A stretch of 25,533 nt of DNA from the NCBI GenBank assembly GCA_910579015.1, contig CAJTRO010000051.1:1-25533 (forward strand). Direction: 5' to 3'. Below the pieces are notes generated by a model that worked only from the letters and a program-made list of their open reading frames with translations, had not been told where the DNA came from and searched no databases. Position numbers and translations under genes: made by a program. Shown piece by piece: positions 22,875 through 25,533 of this stretch. Within the stretch, counting starts at the first letter, position 1, and every line of letters begins with the position of its first letter. Source of the DNA: an uncultured Dorea sp. GTDB lineage: Bacteria > Bacillota_A > Clostridia > Lachnospirales > Lachnospiraceae.

Positions 22875-25533
22875 TTACACCATATCAAACTCCGGCCCAA
22901 TAAGCCAGATACCCTCGCATTTAAGCTCATCCTTCAGCGTAATATCCGAAAGCGCCTTCATGGTGATTACTGCCAGGACACCGCTGCCGGCATAAAGCTC
23001 CTTATCGCCTCGGTTTGCGAATGCAAGGTTCACATATGCCGTTCCGTCGGCATATCTCTTGTTTACAGTCAGATTCTCCATCTGCGCAATCCCGTCGTCC
23101 GGTACGGCTGATATAAACTCCAGGTGTGACGGATCGTAGTCAATTATCCTGCCAAATGCATTCAGATTCTTTACATCCCTGGCAGTAACGGCAATCGTGA
23201 AGGTCTCATCCTCCTTTACCGTCTCTGCCTCCATGATCAGCCCGATGCTTCCGGACACTGCACCCGTCTGCTTCGTCCCGCCGTCCAGGGCAAACATGGT
23301 AAACGCATAATCATACACATCATAGACACCGTTCATATTCACATCCCCGCACCGCTTCTGGATCTGATCGACAAAGTTGGATCCGTCCTTGACAGAGGTT
23401 CCGAGATAGTTCTTCATATTGATATAATCTCCCTCGGACACCCTCTCATTCTTATTGGTGCTTCCCACCGCAAACGGCCTGGAACCGTCTTTCTTAAATA
23501 CCGGAAGCTCATGGGAGGCGAAAAAGTTCCTCTTTGACTTTACAGCCTCCAGTTTCAGATAACGCGCGCTTACCCCGTCAAGGTCCACAATCTTCACATT
23601 TTCCTCTATCTCAAGCTCCTCGTCGTACTTCCATTCCTCATGCTCCTTGCCGTTCCACTCCAGTTTCCAGTGTACCTTGTCCAGACTGGAATATACATTC
23701 ATCTGCTCCACAGTACCGCTTCCATAGTTGTCCCGCGGATAGTATTCAAATCTGTCAAGATCGTAGATTGCACCGAAGTCATAGATGAACGGAATCCTGT
23801 CTTTCACCACATCGTCTGCGGCAAAGAACAATCCCCGGAAGCTGTGGTCCGACGCATATTTGAGCGCGCCTGCCTCATCACCGCCCGTCCACGTAATCGC
23901 GCCAAGAGCCCCGATTTCATTTCTCCACGGATCAAGAAGCGTGCATTCTGTCCGCTCTTCGCTCCACGGAGAATATCCCTCTTCATTCCTTGCTCGGACA
24001 CAGTATGTATGCTCTGAATGATACTCCAATTCGTCATGAAGATAAGAACACGTATTGCCCATGGTATAGAGCCTGCCGTCAACCAGCATTTCGTAGGTCG
24101 CGGCATTTTCAACCGCTGTCCAGTTCAGCCAGACGGCGGTCGGAGTCTTCTGCTCCTCTGGCACAGAAAGCGCCGGAACTGCAAGACACTCATTCTCCCT
24201 ATCGGCCGGGCGGACAAATTCATCGACGAATCCAACTATCTCCACAGTCTGGTCTTCCTCTATAAGATCCACGGCCGGCAGCTTCACATAGAGCTTCGGC
24301 GCAGTCTTTACATCCCTGATCAGCTTTGCAATCTCCGTCTCCTCTGCCGGGGCATAGGTATGGACTGCCGGATTTTCGTCGTAGAAGAAAACAGCCTCTC
24401 CTTCCTCAGGAACAGTCTTTTTAAATGCCGTCCACCCCGCCGTAAATTCCCTCATGCGAAGCTGTTTCTCTCCGTTCTTTGCAAGGACAGCTTCCGGCTT
24501 TTTAGACAGATGGACAATAAAGGTCGTATTCCGTCTCCGCTCACATCCCTTATAGCCTCCCACACCCTTCTCTGCCGTCAGAACTGCCCGGTCCCCGGTT
24601 TCCACTGACGTATATCTCACAGACATATGGTCTCCATAGTCCACATGATCGATCACACCGTAATCCTCATCCTCTTCTGTCTGGTTAGAGATATATTTCC
24701 CGTCATCCTCATACACCGTGTATTCACTGCTGCCAGAGGGCCAGAATTCCACAATACGGCTGGTCCTGTCAACCGCCTTTGGGGTGTTGTTCTCTTCATA
24801 CATAGGAAGGATTGCCCCGCCTTTAACGAATACCGGCAGCTTCCAGAGCGGTGCGTCAAAGTTATTCAATACCTGTCCGCCCTGATATTTCTGCCCTGTC
24901 AGATAGTCCGTCCATACCTCCTTATCATCCGGAAGGTAGATACAATTCCTGACGTCATTGCCCGTCTCGTCCGCCGCGACGTTCTTATAGACCGGAGCCA
25001 CCAGGAGGCTTGCACCCAGCATGAACTGGTACTGCATCTGTCTGGTCCCCGCATAAGCATCCCCGGGATACTCAAGGAACATTGCCCTGACCATCGGAAG
25101 CCCTGTATCACCGTTTCCGGTGTCGATGTTGGACGCAGAGACGGCGCAGGTATAGATATACGGCATCAGCTGTGCTTTCATCTTCATGTACATACGGTTG
25201 ATCCCCGTGTAAGGATCTCCAAAAGTATACGGCGCCTTCATATAACTTCCCCAGCCGTCCATGTTAAGCATCTGCGGAGTAAAGGACTTCCACTGATAAT
25301 CCCGCACAGCAATCAGCGCTTTCCCGCCGAAGATCCCGTCCATGTCACTGCCGATATTGGGATTACCGCTTAAGGAACTGCCGATATAAGTCGGAATATG
25401 GAAACGGATGTACTCCCAGTTCCCGCCTGTCTGATCTCCGCTCCACACGCTGTTGAACCTCTGAGAGCCCGCCCAGCCGTCCAGGGAAATGATATTAGGC
25501 CGGAAGTTCTTCGTCGTGGTAACGATATCGTAT
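22875..25533 (-). CDS. Multi-domain GH31 glycoside hydrolase, C-terminal part (start outside window)
   Basis: The frame is open to the window edge, giving 885 residues without the N-terminus. Numbering from the edge: GH31 barrel end with LDGWAGSQRFNSVWSGDQTGGNW (Asp33 in W-S-G-D, the usual acid/base), then HIPTYIGSSLSGNPNIGSDM and the substrate-side MLNMDGWGSYMKAPYTF; beta-sandwich domains to ~410; an FN3-like domain (~460-530: WLNWTAVENAATYEMLVDG, YCVRARNEEGYSPWS); a discoidin/CBM32-like domain (~545-680: DGVSARYLKLEAVKSKR); a dockerin-like pair (first, degenerate repeat STNKNERVSEGDYINMKNYL ~691-710; second GDVNMNGVYDVYDYAFTM ~729-746); and a cohesin-like beta domain (~760-880: AFGRIIDYDPSHLEFISAV). 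It probably cleaves alpha-glycosides outside the cell. The nucleophile and signal peptide lie beyond the edge. It ends without an LPXTG anchor. Unrelated to the Ter genes. Confidence 0.92.
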   Translation of the reverse strand, partial: YDIVTTTKNFRPNIISLDGWAGSQRFNSVWSGDQTGGNWEYIRFHIPTYIGSSLSGNPNIGSDMDGIFGGKALIAVRDYQWKSFTPQMLNMDGWGSYMKAPYTFGDPYTGINRMYMKMKAQLMPYIYTCAVSASNIDTGNGDTGLPMVRAMFLEYPGDAYAGTRQMQYQFMLGASLLVAPVYKNVAADETGNDVRNCIYLPDDKEVWTDYLTGQKYQGGQVLNNFDAPLWKLPVFVKGGAILPMYEENNTPKAVDRTSRIVEFWPSGSSEYTVYEDDGKYISNQTEEDEDYGVIDHVDYGDHMSVRYTSVETGDRAVLTAEKGVGGYKGCERRRNTTFIVHLSKKPEAVLAKNGEKQLRMREFTAGWTAFKKTVPEEGEAVFFYDENPAVHTYAPAEETEIAKLIRDVKTAPKLYVKLPAVDLIEEDQTVEIVGFVDEFVRPADRENECLAVPALSVPEEQKTPTAVWLNWTAVENAATYEMLVDGRLYTMGNTCSYLHDELEYHSEHTYCVRARNEEGYSPWSEERTECTLLDPWRNEIGALGAITWTGGDEAGALKYASDHSFRGLFFAADDVVKDRIPFIYDFGAIYDLDRFEYYPRDNYGSGTVEQMNVYSSLDKVHWKLEWNGKEHEEWKYDEELEIEENVKIVDLDGVSARYLKLEAVKSKRNFFASHELPVFKKDGSRPFAVGSTNKNERVSEGDYINMKNYLGTSVKDGSNFVDQIQKRCGDVNMNGVYDVYDYAFTMFALDGGTKQTGAVSGSIGLIMEAETVKEDETFTIAVTARDVKNLNAFGRIIDYDPSHLEFISAVPDDGIAQMENLTVNKRYADGTAYVNLAFANRGDKELYAGSGVLAVITMKALSDITLKDELKCEGIWLIGPEFDMV

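Overview
The window looks like chromosomal DNA from a gut-type Clostridia bacterium, most likely Lachnospiraceae. The clues are strong AGGAGG ribosome binding sites, an 874-residue pyruvate phosphate dikinase of the Clostridium symbiosum kind, an Rpn/PDDEXK_2 protein of the type abundant in that family, a large modular GH31 glycosidase, and a mid-range base composition outside the AT-richer first 0.9 kb. The family assignment is inference; there is no rRNA or other marker in the window.

Layout. 1-960: an AT-rich edge with the C-terminal end of a beta-propeller (DUF5050-like) protein, a 59-residue orphan protein and a truncated gene tail that abuts the 3' end of ppdK. 963-3587: ppdK with its own promoter. 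3708-5242: two divergently transcribed membrane proteins, a YesL/DUF624 protein and an unrecognised single-span protein. 5313-6999 (+): a TerD protein with a long disordered N-terminus, then an AIM24-family protein, closed by a terminator. 7053-18182 (-): one long, tightly packed run, in transcription order: cytoplasmic trypsin-like protease fused to a YceG-like domain, YceG-family protein, TelA, TerD, TerD, TerA-like TerD-family protein, TerD, an intercistronic hairpin, a PMCA-like Ca2+ P-type ATPase, and a HAD phosphatase. 18321-19280 (+): a citrate-lyase-like C-C bond lyase, divergent from the protease. 19377-22560 (-): Rpn-family nuclease, PRTase_2-TRSP protein, and PRTase_1-PELOTA (StiP-type) protein. 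22875-25533 (-): the C-terminal part of a GH31 glycosidase with FN3, discoidin-like, dockerin and cohesin-like modules.

How it fits together. About 18 kb (5.3-22.5 kb) is a Ter-type stress system. Comparative genomics (Anantharaman, Iyer and Aravind, 2012) linked TerD/TelA/YceG genes to a 'biosynthetic module' of two phosphoribosyltransferases, a HAD phosphatase and a C-C bond lyase, predicted to make a nucleoside-like metabolite. All those parts are here. Five TerD-family proteins (Ca2+-binding in known members) sit with a Ca2+ ATPase, suggesting a Ca2+-linked envelope or stress response. I see no TerC, TerB, TerY or ATP-grasp gene among the recognisable genes of the window. The least conventional part is the protease: its first ~220 residues are a paralogue of the start of the adjacent YceG protein, joined through a repeat-bearing linker to an intact His-Asp-Ser protease domain. 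The YceG protein itself appears to be built from three copies of one module, and the protease carries a fourth.
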